Origin: JABDMH01 sp050298535
Lineage (GTDB): Bacteria; Bacteroidota; Bacteroidia; Chitinophagales; Saprospiraceae
Reading direction: 5' to 3'
DNA: 64,000 nt
NCBI GenBank assembly: GCA_050298535.1
Contig: JBNKUI010000022.1
Location: 1 to 64,000, forward strand
Positions 18,624-26,900 of the stretch are shown piece by piece (the stretch's first letter is position 1; each line of letters opens with the position of its first letter). A program made the position numbers and the translations under genes. A model generated the notes under the pieces. That model was not told the DNA's origin and searched no databases. It saw only the letters and a list, made by a program, of their open reading frames with translations.

Positions 18624-19520
18624 TCAGTGATGGATGGGCTTATTATCGTCCACTAGACGTTTGAAATAGAGGATGCCCGGCACGATCAAGATGATGCTGA
18701 TGAGTGCTGATACCAGGGAGACCGAAGGCATCATCTCTTCGGCACCGGTCAGCATTTCCTCGGGATATAGGAAGCTGGCTACCACCATCAAGCCATTGTT
18801 AAACAAATGAGCAATTATGGGTAATATGATGCGTCCGGTCCAGTAGTAGAGATAACCAAGAAATAGACCTAGTAGAAATCGGGGAATAAATCCTTCAAAT
18901 TGAAAATGAATGGCACTGAACAGTACGGCTGTAACCCAGACACTCGTCACCGGCTTCTTAAATAGTGAATACCCGTATCGCTGTACAATGCCTCTAAAAA
19001 GGAGCTCTTCACCCAGGGCAGGCAGGATGGCAATAATCAGGAGATTGATGATCAGTGTACCTATGCTATCCATTTCAATGAGCTTGCTGAGCGTATTGGC
19101 AGCATCGCCCTCCATGCTTTTCATCCAATCAGGTAGAGGCATCATTTGATTGAGCTGATAGCTGTATTGTATCAAGGGCATCATGACCAGCAACATCAGA
19201 ATACTCACGAAATACCAGGATATCTGTGTTTGTGATCTGGGTTGTAGAAATGAGCCTACCAGTCGCCGGTGTTTGATAATTAGGAAAAGGGCCGAAGGTG
19301 CCAGGAAGCTAAAAAAGTGGAGAATCAACAAAGACCATCTTAGTGTGGATGCACCCTCATTACTTGCCATGATCTCAGACGCATCGATACCAAGCATCAG
19401 GAAAACAGCTCCATTTACCAGTGTGCCCAATAGGATCGATCCTATCAATATCACGAGAAACTGAATCAGATGACGGATCGAAATCTGTCGGTCTATGATC
19501 TCTATTTGTTGATTATTCAA
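18624..19520 (-). CDS. CPBP family intramembrane glutamic endopeptidase (CAAX protease-like)
   Basis: About 298 residues with around seven or eight hydrophobic segments. The family signature is EELLFRGIVQRYG (EExxxR), followed by the second motif SAIHFQFEG and third motif IIAHLFNNG, which supply the metal or active-site His and Asn. Bacterial members cut membrane substrates or act in bacteriocin immunity. The longest frame begins at 19565, inside pdxJ on the other strand; a TTG at 19520 avoids the overlap and is preferred, though uncertain. Divergent from pdxJ. Confidence 0.82.
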   Translation of the reverse strand: MNNQQIEIIDRQISIRHLIQFLVILIGSILLGTLVNGAVFLMLGIDASEIMASNEGASTLRWSLLILHFFSFLAPSALFLIIKHRRLVGSFLQPRSQTQISWYFVSILMLLVMMPLIQYSYQLNQMMPLPDWMKSMEGDAANTLSKLIEMDSIGTLIINLLIIAILPALGEELLFRGIVQRYGYSLFKKPVTSVWVTAVLFSAIHFQFEGFIPRFLLGLFLGYLYYWTGRIILPIIAHLFNNGLMVVASFLYPEEMLTGAEEMMPSVSLVSALISIILIVPGILYFKRLVDDNKPIHH

Positions 19521-19523
19521 GTG

Positions 19524-19531
19524 TATCTTTG
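19524..19531 (+). promoter_or_regulatory. Candidate -7 element for pdxJ
   Basis: TATCTTTG is a perfect TAnnTTTG match ending 5 bases before the pdxJ ATG at 19537, with TTTG at 19505-19508 as a possible -33 box (15-base spacer, shorter than usual). If used, transcription would begin close to the ATG. Confidence 0.4.
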
Positions 19532-19536
19532 TGTGT

Positions 19537-20259
19537 ATGGTGAATCTTAGTGTCAATATTAACAAAGTTGCTCTGATTAGAAACTCCCGTGGGGGAAATC
19601 TTCCCGATCTGGTGCAAGTGGCGAAAGATTGCGAGGCTTTTGGAGCGCAAGGTATTACGGTGCATCCCAGACCAGATGAGAGACATGTCCGCTACAGCGA
19701 CGTGCCCGCACTGAAGGAGATTGTCACCACAGAGTTTAATATCGAAGGAAATCCCACTCCACGTTTTATGGAGTTGGTGTTAGAAAACCGCCCCCATCAA
19801 TGTACCTTGGTACCCGATGCACCAGAAGCACTCACTTCTGATGCGGGTTGGGACACCATCACGCATCAGGCATTTCTAGAGGATATAATCGGTCAATTGC
19901 AGGCGAAAGGTATACGCACTTCGCTTTTTCTTGATCCGGACCCCAAGATGGTCGAAGGAGCCAAAAAAGTAGGTACAGATCGTATTGAATTTTATACCGG
20001 TGACTATGCTAAAGACTATGCGAAGGACCCTGCCTCAGCAGTAGCGCCATTCACTGCTGCAGCCAAAGTCGCAGGGGAATGTGGATTGGGGATAAATGCC
20101 GGACACGATTTAAACCTTGACAACCTAAAGTATTTTCAACAGCATATGCCGGGACTACTGGAGGTTTCCATCGGCCATGCTCTCGTTTCTGATGCCTTGT
20201 ATTTTGGTCTGCAGAATACCATCCAAATGTATTTGTATCAATTGAAGGTGGAAGATTAA
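19537..20259 (+). CDS. pdxJ: Pyridoxine 5'-phosphate synthase
   Basis: 240 residues, standard for PdxJ, which condenses 1-deoxyxylulose 5-phosphate with 3-amino-2-oxopropyl phosphate in the last step of the DXP-dependent vitamin B6 pathway. Signatures: NLSVNINKVALIRNSRGG at the start, ITVHPRPDERHVR, EGNPTPRF, CTLVPDAPEALTSD, and GLGINAGHDLNLDN before VSIGHALVSDAL. ATG 19537 (MVNLSVNIN) fits family N-termini better than GTG 19531. The next B6 gene, pdxH, is 16 kb away, so the pathway is scattered. Confidence 0.95.
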   Translation: MVNLSVNINKVALIRNSRGGNLPDLVQVAKDCEAFGAQGITVHPRPDERHVRYSDVPALKEIVTTEFNIEGNPTPRFMELVLENRPHQCTLVPDAPEALTSDAGWDTITHQAFLEDIIGQLQAKGIRTSLFLDPDPKMVEGAKKVGTDRIEFYTGDYAKDYAKDPASAVAPFTAAAKVAGECGLGINAGHDLNLDNLKYFQQHMPGLLEVSIGHALVSDALYFGLQNTIQMYLYQLKVED

Positions 20260-20275
20260 TGCCCTGGTCCATTTA

Positions 20276-21547
20276 TTATTTGTCAATATTAATATACGAC
20301 GACAATTTATATTCCTGCCCCATTTTCTTCCACAGGGCATTTGCCGCAATTTCCCATTTTAATCCGGAGACTCCCGGGTCCCCTCCGATGGCCCGATATA
20401 TTTTATCGCCATAGATGATTTCAATTTTTTCATGCACCTGGGGATTGATGGTGAGTAACTCGTCAAGGAGTAAGTTTTCAATTTTTTTAGTGACATCGTA
20501 TTTGATCTCAATTCTGTCGGTGAACAATGATAGTGTGGCGTTTCCTATTCGTTTTAATGGGATGTCTTCGGCACCACAATAAATGGCGATGTTTTTATCT
20601 TCAAAAATTAATCCTTTGTCATTTTGGATGTATAAATTGAAAATATGCTCAACCATCCATTTTTCCTGCCAATTATACCATTCTCTGATGTTGTCAAAGT
20701 AATGCCGATGGTCACTTGTCGTACGGAAGAATGAATAATAGTCAATCGAAATTGAGTACCCACATCCTAGGCAGGTGCACTCATTACCTTTTGCTGAAAA
20801 TGATCCTATTGCATGACATGCCGGACAGACGAAAAGTACATGATTTATGTGCTCCGCGCGTCGACTGGATCGAATTAAGTTTTTTTGACTTTTTTGCCAT
20901 TCTATTTCATCGTGCTGTAGTGCCGTCTTAATTTTCGCATTAATCTCATCTACTTCAAGGCTTTGCAGATCTTTTTCGGTGAAGAGTAATTGATAGTCTA
21001 CTTCGACATAGGTTCTTCTTACTTTCTTTGACCACCGAGGATTGAAATGATGCATGCCTCTACTGACTGAGACAATAACGGGCACTTTCAATAGTTTGAT
21101 TAGTTTACCTATAGAAGGATCTATGGGTAGGGTCTTTCCCGCCCAGTTACGCACGGCCTCTGGAAATATGCCAACTCCCTCCCCATGCTCCAATACATGC
21201 ATAATGTCCCGGATTACCTGTGTGTCACGCATATTCTTTTTCTTGGGGATGACCCCCAGTCGCGGTAGAAAAAATCCGGCAAGAGGTGTGCGAAACGCAG
21301 CATCCGACGAAACAAAGTGAGTAAATCTGGGCAAAAAATGGCCAATAATAAAAGGATCCCAGTATCCCACGTGGTTGGAAAGAAGTAGATAAGGTCCTTC
21401 TATTTTTCTTACTTCCTGGGGTAAGGATTTTCGGATGCGGTAGTATCGGGTGAAGGCCCAGAAGACTACGAATATGATCAGGCGGACATATTTCAAGGGG
21501 CGAAATTTAAATGTCTTTTTCGATCTCCTGTTTTTAGTGGGCATCAC
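20276..21547 (-). CDS. PlsC-like 1-acyl-glycerol-3-phosphate acyltransferase with a C-terminal zinc-ribbon extension
   Basis: 423 residues, far longer than a usual PlsC (~240). The N-terminal half has a membrane-associated hydrophobic stretch (VRLIIFVVFWAF), the catalytic NHVGYWDP (HxxxxD) and GIFPEAVRNW, the acyl-acceptor motif. From about residue 235 the sequence leaves the family: VCPACHAIGSF and CTCLGCGYSI give paired cysteines spaced like a zinc ribbon, followed by about 140 residues of unassigned alpha/beta sequence ending near the C-terminus. The likely role is phospholipid or ornithine-lipid acylation at the inner membrane, with the tail of unknown purpose. Convergent with pdxJ. Confidence 0.78.
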   Translation of the reverse strand: MMPTKNRRSKKTFKFRPLKYVRLIIFVVFWAFTRYYRIRKSLPQEVRKIEGPYLLLSNHVGYWDPFIIGHFLPRFTHFVSSDAAFRTPLAGFFLPRLGVIPKKKNMRDTQVIRDIMHVLEHGEGVGIFPEAVRNWAGKTLPIDPSIGKLIKLLKVPVIVSVSRGMHHFNPRWSKKVRRTYVEVDYQLLFTEKDLQSLEVDEINAKIKTALQHDEIEWQKSQKNLIRSSRRAEHINHVLFVCPACHAIGSFSAKGNECTCLGCGYSISIDYYSFFRTTSDHRHYFDNIREWYNWQEKWMVEHIFNLYIQNDKGLIFEDKNIAIYCGAEDIPLKRIGNATLSLFTDRIEIKYDVTKKIENLLLDELLTINPQVHEKIEIIYGDKIYRAIGGDPGVSGLKWEIAANALWKKMGQEYKLSSYINIDK

Positions 21548-21655
21548 ATAGTTGATGTGGCACCTAAAGCTACTGATATTATTGAATTACTAGTTTCTTC
21601 TGATGCTGGGTCTATAACGAGTGTCTATACGAGTCTTTTAGTTTGTTGAAGCGAG

Positions 21656-23011
21656 TTAATTATTGATTTCCAGGAGTCCAAAGTTCTCAAAAGTGGAAGC
21701 ACCATTGATGGAAAATGGTACAGTTCCTCCTTGAATTGTCATGGTACAACCCACTCTATTTTCATTGGATGAAGAAGTACTGGTACTGTATCCTGTATTG
21801 GATGCTGATACATCGATGAGTCCTCCCGAGTCGTTAATTAGTGAAACGTTGTTAGAGATACCAGCTGCGCATTCGTAAATCTGCAAGGTACCACCAATAT
21901 TTACAAGGGATGCCTGATTAAGAAGACCTAAAGTCAATGAGGTCATCTCAATATCCTGGTAATTGTTGATTGTGCCGTGGTTGGTTATACCTACATCTTC
22001 AAGCAAAAGAAAGGAGTCAACACGGATGACTCCGTAGTTATCAAGGATGCCTTCGTTATATAATCCTTCACATGAATAGTTTGTCGAATTACTGAGAAGG
22101 CATTCTCCACCATTTTCATTGAGCAATGATTCTGATACATTAATTCCCTGAATAAAAATATCATGAATAAGAAGGTATCCATAATTTTTAAAAACATCAC
22201 AAATAAGACCCTGTGAAATACCGTCTATTATAATACTATCGTTATTTAGTATAGTATCACTGGAAATTCCGGAGGCGCAGTCCCAGACTTCAACTTTTTT
22301 GAAGTTTTCACATTTGCCAGAAATGATGCCACCCCCTGATGCAACTACAGAGATGTAACTTTCATTTATAATTTCATCACAACTAATGGCATACCCGGTA
22401 ATATTCGTCATTTCAAAATGACCATCGTTAGTGATTTTTCCTGCAACTATGCCTCGCGAGAAAATTCCATTTTCATTTGGGATGAAGTCTACCTGAATGT
22501 AGCCAGTTGACGTATTACGAAGTTCTCCGTCCATACTAATTGCAGACGGACTACAGGAGTCGATCGTCATCATGCCTCGGTTTTCGATATAGGCTTCGGC
22601 AATTTCCTCAATGCCGTAGTTACTGTTTTTGATTTGGAGATTTCCAATATTCAGTAGAGAAGCTCTAGTAATTTTGATGCCGGAATCATTGGAAGTGTCC
22701 GAATTAACAATATTAATACTTAACGATCCCCCATCTAATATCGCCAGTCCGGTTCCGGCTGAGTCCACTACTCCCAGCTCAATGCGTCGGGCAAAAGCAT
22801 TTACTCCACTGGAAATGATCACAGAGTCATGTTGAATGTAGACGGTGTCCATTGCATTGGGCACACGATTCTGTGGAGTACCACCTGGTACTATCCAGTT
22901 ATTGGCTACATGCCAAAATCCATTTCCTTTTTTCGCCCAATAGATACTGGATTGTGCTGTCAGGGGCATTGTCAGCATGAAGGCAAAGGCATATATAATG
23001 AGGTGACGCAT
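21656..23011 (-). CDS. Secreted right-handed beta-helix-like repeat protein
   Basis: About 451 residues from ATG 23011, where the signal peptide starts (MRHLIIYAFAFMLTMPLTAQ). The body is a regular series of short strands and turns (ILDGGSLSINI, NIGNLQIKNS, IENRGMMTIDS, NHGTINNYQDI), Asn/Gly-rich and typical of parallel beta-helix or autotransporter-like passengers. A GNGFWHVANNW segment near the start resembles the G8/filamentous-protein style opening. Unlike its neighbours it ends (FGLLEINN) without a T9SS sorting domain, so its surface export is unclear or the C-terminus has been lost. No catalytic motif is visible. Confidence 0.65.
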   Translation of the reverse strand: MRHLIIYAFAFMLTMPLTAQSSIYWAKKGNGFWHVANNWIVPGGTPQNRVPNAMDTVYIQHDSVIISSGVNAFARRIELGVVDSAGTGLAILDGGSLSINIVNSDTSNDSGIKITRASLLNIGNLQIKNSNYGIEEIAEAYIENRGMMTIDSCSPSAISMDGELRNTSTGYIQVDFIPNENGIFSRGIVAGKITNDGHFEMTNITGYAISCDEIINESYISVVASGGGIISGKCENFKKVEVWDCASGISSDTILNNDSIIIDGISQGLICDVFKNYGYLLIHDIFIQGINVSESLLNENGGECLLSNSTNYSCEGLYNEGILDNYGVIRVDSFLLLEDVGITNHGTINNYQDIEMTSLTLGLLNQASLVNIGGTLQIYECAAGISNNVSLINDSGGLIDVSASNTGYSTSTSSSNENRVGCTMTIQGGTVPFSINGASTFENFGLLEINN

Positions 23012-23126
23012 AGGTATACTTTCCTGTGAAAGTAGGCATGCTTTCATACCTACGACCTACCCCTGGGGGTAGTATTGCTGATTTTGCCATGATCATTCTC
23101 AGAGAGTAGCGAGACGATAAACTTTT

Positions 23127-23345
23127 TCAATTTTTTTCCTGAACAGAAATCAGATCGAGTTCAAATGCCCTCCGGACAATGCCTGCGGAATTCTTAACAT
23201 TTAGTTTCTTAATGATATTTTTTCTATGACTTTTTATCGTTTCCGGGCTCAAAAACAACTGCTGAGCAATTTCTATAATTGAGTATTCCCATGAAATGAG
23301 TTGAATTACTTCATACTCTCTTGGAGATAGGTTTTCTTCATTCAT
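23127..23345 (-). CDS. Stand-alone LuxR/FixJ-type helix-turn-helix protein
   Basis: 72 residues consisting of little more than one GerE-type DNA-binding domain: LSPREYEVIQLIS, IAQQLFLSPETIKSHRKNI with the recognition helix, and KLNVKNSAGIVRRAFE. There is no receiver or ligand-binding domain, and none precedes it in frame. The ATG lies 10 bases after the end of the broken tail-fibre-like gene and has only a weak AAGAA upstream. It may regulate the flanking surface-protein genes, or be the C-terminal remnant of a longer regulator. Confidence 0.75.
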   Translation of the reverse strand: MNEENLSPREYEVIQLISWEYSIIEIAQQLFLSPETIKSHRKNIIKKLNVKNSAGIVRRAFELDLISVQEKN

Positions 23346-23355
23346 TTCTTAATAT

Positions 23356-23879
23356 TTATTCAGTTAAAAAGATAATTAAAATGGGCAATTTTGAATCAGG
23401 TTTGAAAACATAGTCTGGCCAGGATCCTGACAATTCGACAAGGACTTCTTCAGAAGCTATTTTCCCATCGACCGAAAGTTTAAAATTGGTAGCGGGTTGA
23501 TTTGTACCAATTACTACTGACCATTTTGCTTGATCTCAAACAAATGTGTGTCATCTTTGAATACTGAAAAACCATGATCTCCGGATATTCCATTTCCATT
23601 ATTGTCAATTCTAAAGAATATACCTCCTGCGGCTTCCAGTAATAGATCGTCCTTATCAGATCCATTGGACTCGGAGATCAGATCTACCATTTTCATGGCA
23701 CCGTATTTCGTCTGCGAGCTATTATTGCCTATGAGTTCGATGATGCCAGGTCCGGCAGTTCCTCCGACAATGACCGAACCATCTACTCCGAGATCACCCT
23801 GGGCCTGGACTGCAGAAAGGAATAGAATACACAATAAAAAATGAATAAGTAGTGGGCATGTAAGGTTAATGCGTTTCAT
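23356..23879 (-). pseudogene. Broken tail-fibre/endosialidase-chaperone-like secreted protein gene
   Basis: The 5' frame (23514-23879) encodes a signal peptide (LCILFLSAVQAQ), then GVDGSVIVGG and a Gly/Asn-rich stretch, ending DTHLFEIKQNGQ and a stop. Directly overlapping, another frame continues with VVIGTNQPATNFKLSVDGK, then IASEEVLVEL and WPDYVFKPD. That wording is highly characteristic of Bacteroidota tail-fibre-like proteins, in which KLSVDGK and WPDYVF precede a coiled, endosialidase-chaperone-like C-terminus. Here that C-terminus is missing: the frame ends IIFLTE at 23356. So there is both an internal frameshift (one base at an A4 run would reconnect it) and a 3' truncation. Confidence 0.7.
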
Positions 23880-23978
23880 GATGAAGTGTTAAGAAGTGAG
23901 GAATGAGAATAATTTTGATCTAAATTTCTGACCAATTGACTCTCTGTCCTATCCCTAAAATTGGGGGTAGTGGTGATC

Positions 23979-26900
23979 CTACTTAATGATCGTGATGTCA
24001 CTCACGTATTTTCTGGTACGACCCTCTCTCATTTTTATTTTGAGTACTGACATCAGCACGTAGGGAGCCATAACGTCCTGGGTTATTTGACCAAAGTCAC
24101 TTAAGGCTTCATTTGCTGCAAATCCTTCCTTTTTATAGACGAGGGTACCTCTGCGATCGAAGACTTCAAAAGAGATAATATGATCCACCAGGCCTAAAGG
24201 GTCATAAACCTGGAATGATTCATTGATACCGTCCCCATTGAGCGAATAGGCATTAGGCACATATACTAAACCACTTTTGTCAACACGGACTCTGGTCTCC
24301 AGGTAGCCGTTGCAACCCTCTTTCAGTTGGTAGTAAAAATGGTAGGTATTTGATTCTTCAGGTTGGATGTCTACCGTTGTGCAGTGACTGCATTGGGTAC
24401 CTGATCGGTCGGACCATCCAAAGGATTCTAATAGCGATGTATCAGCTGAAGAGTGTAAACTAATCTGCTGACCAAACTTTATCGTGGTATCGGGTGTCAC
24501 AGTCATATCGAAGTCGGAATATATTTCAATGGTATCTTTTACACCACAAAATTCACCTTCGGCCTCTAAATAATATGTTCCCGCAGGCAATGGTTGAAAT
24601 TCGGAAGGTGAAACTTTAATCGTATCGTTGAGCATGATGTGAAGAAGACTTGCTCTATCGACTGCTCGGATTTCTATTCCGCCGGTTTGATCACATTGAT
24701 GAGGGTAGACTTGAAGATTTATCTCCAAATTTTCTTCAGGAACAAAGAGAGAATCCGTCAATGTGCACGATCCATCTTCGATCAAGAACGGATAGAATCC
24801 CGGCGCAAGATTTTCCAGATAATTACTCTTGATGTTAAGATGTGGCCAGGATACTTCAGGTATGCCAACAGCATTGATGACTTCCAGGAAGATAGTACCA
24901 TCATCATGCCCGCAATGACTTGAACTGATTTCCGCCAGAAAGTCAATGTTGCAAGATTCGGCCGGTGAAATCACAACGGAATCCGTGATTGGACAAATAT
25001 CTCGTCCAGTGATTTCAAAAATAAAAATACCGGGACTCAGTGAATCAAGTACCCAGCTCTTTTCACCATTACTCCAAAGGATACTTACATGCGAAGTATC
25101 TGCTGCTAAAACCTGTATAGAACCATCTTTTGCTCCAGAAATAGTCTCATGGCTTTCCTCAATCCAATATTCAATCCCTGGCCTGGATATTTCGAATTCC
25201 AGGGTATCTGAGCACCCTGAGCCATCTGAAACGACCACAAAATGTACTCCTTCAGTGAGTCCCACCAGATCAGGGGTCGATATCTGAGAATCAAAACTCC
25301 AACTAATTTGCCAGTCACCACCGGGATCTACAACTCTTGCCGTTCCTCCAGAATCACAATGGTATTCAGCATACACAGTTGGACTGAAGCTGCATGGGAT
25401 AGATTGCGCGTGAAGGGAAAAGTGAAATGTATCACGACAATTATTTTGATCAGTAACAATCAAGTCATAGTTCCCAACAGAAAGACCTTCAATGACCGGA
25501 GCTGTGTCTCTGGTCGACCATTGAAATTGATGGGAGCCAGTCCCTCCATAGGGCGTAACCGTGATTTGCCCATCATCACTCAGGGAATCAACTGGAAACT
25601 CTATGCTGGATTCTATCGTGATAGCTTCCGGACTAGCGATCTCGAAGTCATGCGTCACTTCACAACCACTACTATCACTTACCGTCACGGTATAAGACCC
25701 AGACGGAAGGTTCGATACCGAATCGCTTTGGAGAGTCGGATCATGACTCCAATTGAAGCGTACCATTCCAACGTCCTGAACAGAGATCTTTGCCATGCCA
25801 TCATTTGAATTATGGCAAGATGCATCGATCGTGACCAGGGATGCATCTAGAATACACGAAACCTTAGAAATAGTTACCGTGTCCTGTACGGAGCACCCAC
25901 CCATGTCCTCGACCACATATACATAGGGTCCTGGGGCTAGGCCTAGGCGTTGCATGTCCATGCTAAGGTCATCCCAAAGAACGGAGTAGGGGCCCGTACC
26001 TCCTTCAATCAATAGATCTATGGTGCCATCGTGGGCACCTGCCTGGGTCTCATCTGTCGATGAAATTTCTACCACTAAAGAATCAGGCTCATCTAAAAAG
26101 ATGGCAAATTCAGCGGTGCATCCAGATGTATTTTGAGCAAGGACCTGGTAGAAACCGGCATCCAAGCCACTAGCAAAATTCATCCCTAGTACTGAATCAT
26201 GTGACCATGAATAAGTCATTGAAGAGTCAACTGACATCAGAGTTATTTCACCATCTGAACCTCCAAAGCATGTAATGGGAGTAACGCTTGTATCAATCGC
26301 GATAAGACAGGCATTTTTCTTAAGCTCCATCGATAGTACCTCGGAGCACCCGTTTGCATCTGTCACAGTCACTGTGTAGAGTCCTTCACTCAGTCCATAT
26401 ACTGAGGAATCTGTGTCGCCACTATCCCATTCATAACTATAAGGGGAAGTGCCACCCTCCACCTTGATCTCTACTTTGAATAGACTATCATTTACCGTGG
26501 ATTCTTCATGTGAAAGGGAAATTATCGAAGGTGCAGCTAAATTAATAATCATGGTGTCGCTACATCCCAACTGATCATTAATTCTTACTTCGTACACTCC
26601 GGATTTTATATTAACTATTTGATTTGTATCATCCATGTCACCAAACCCGTCGTTGTCCCAATCGAAGGCGAAGGGAGCGGTGCCGTCTATGATTTCAATT
26701 TGAATGGCTCCATCTTGACTATCGTAACAGCTGGGAGGCGTTTTAAAATAGGAGGTGTTAAATCCCGGATCGATTTCTATACTGGTCGTGACGGGTAGTT
26801 GACAAGTACCTTGATCTGGAATAAATGTGACTTCGGATGATGTCACGGAACTATCCGGAATGAATCTATATCCAGTGATAAGATCTCCTGTATATGATCC

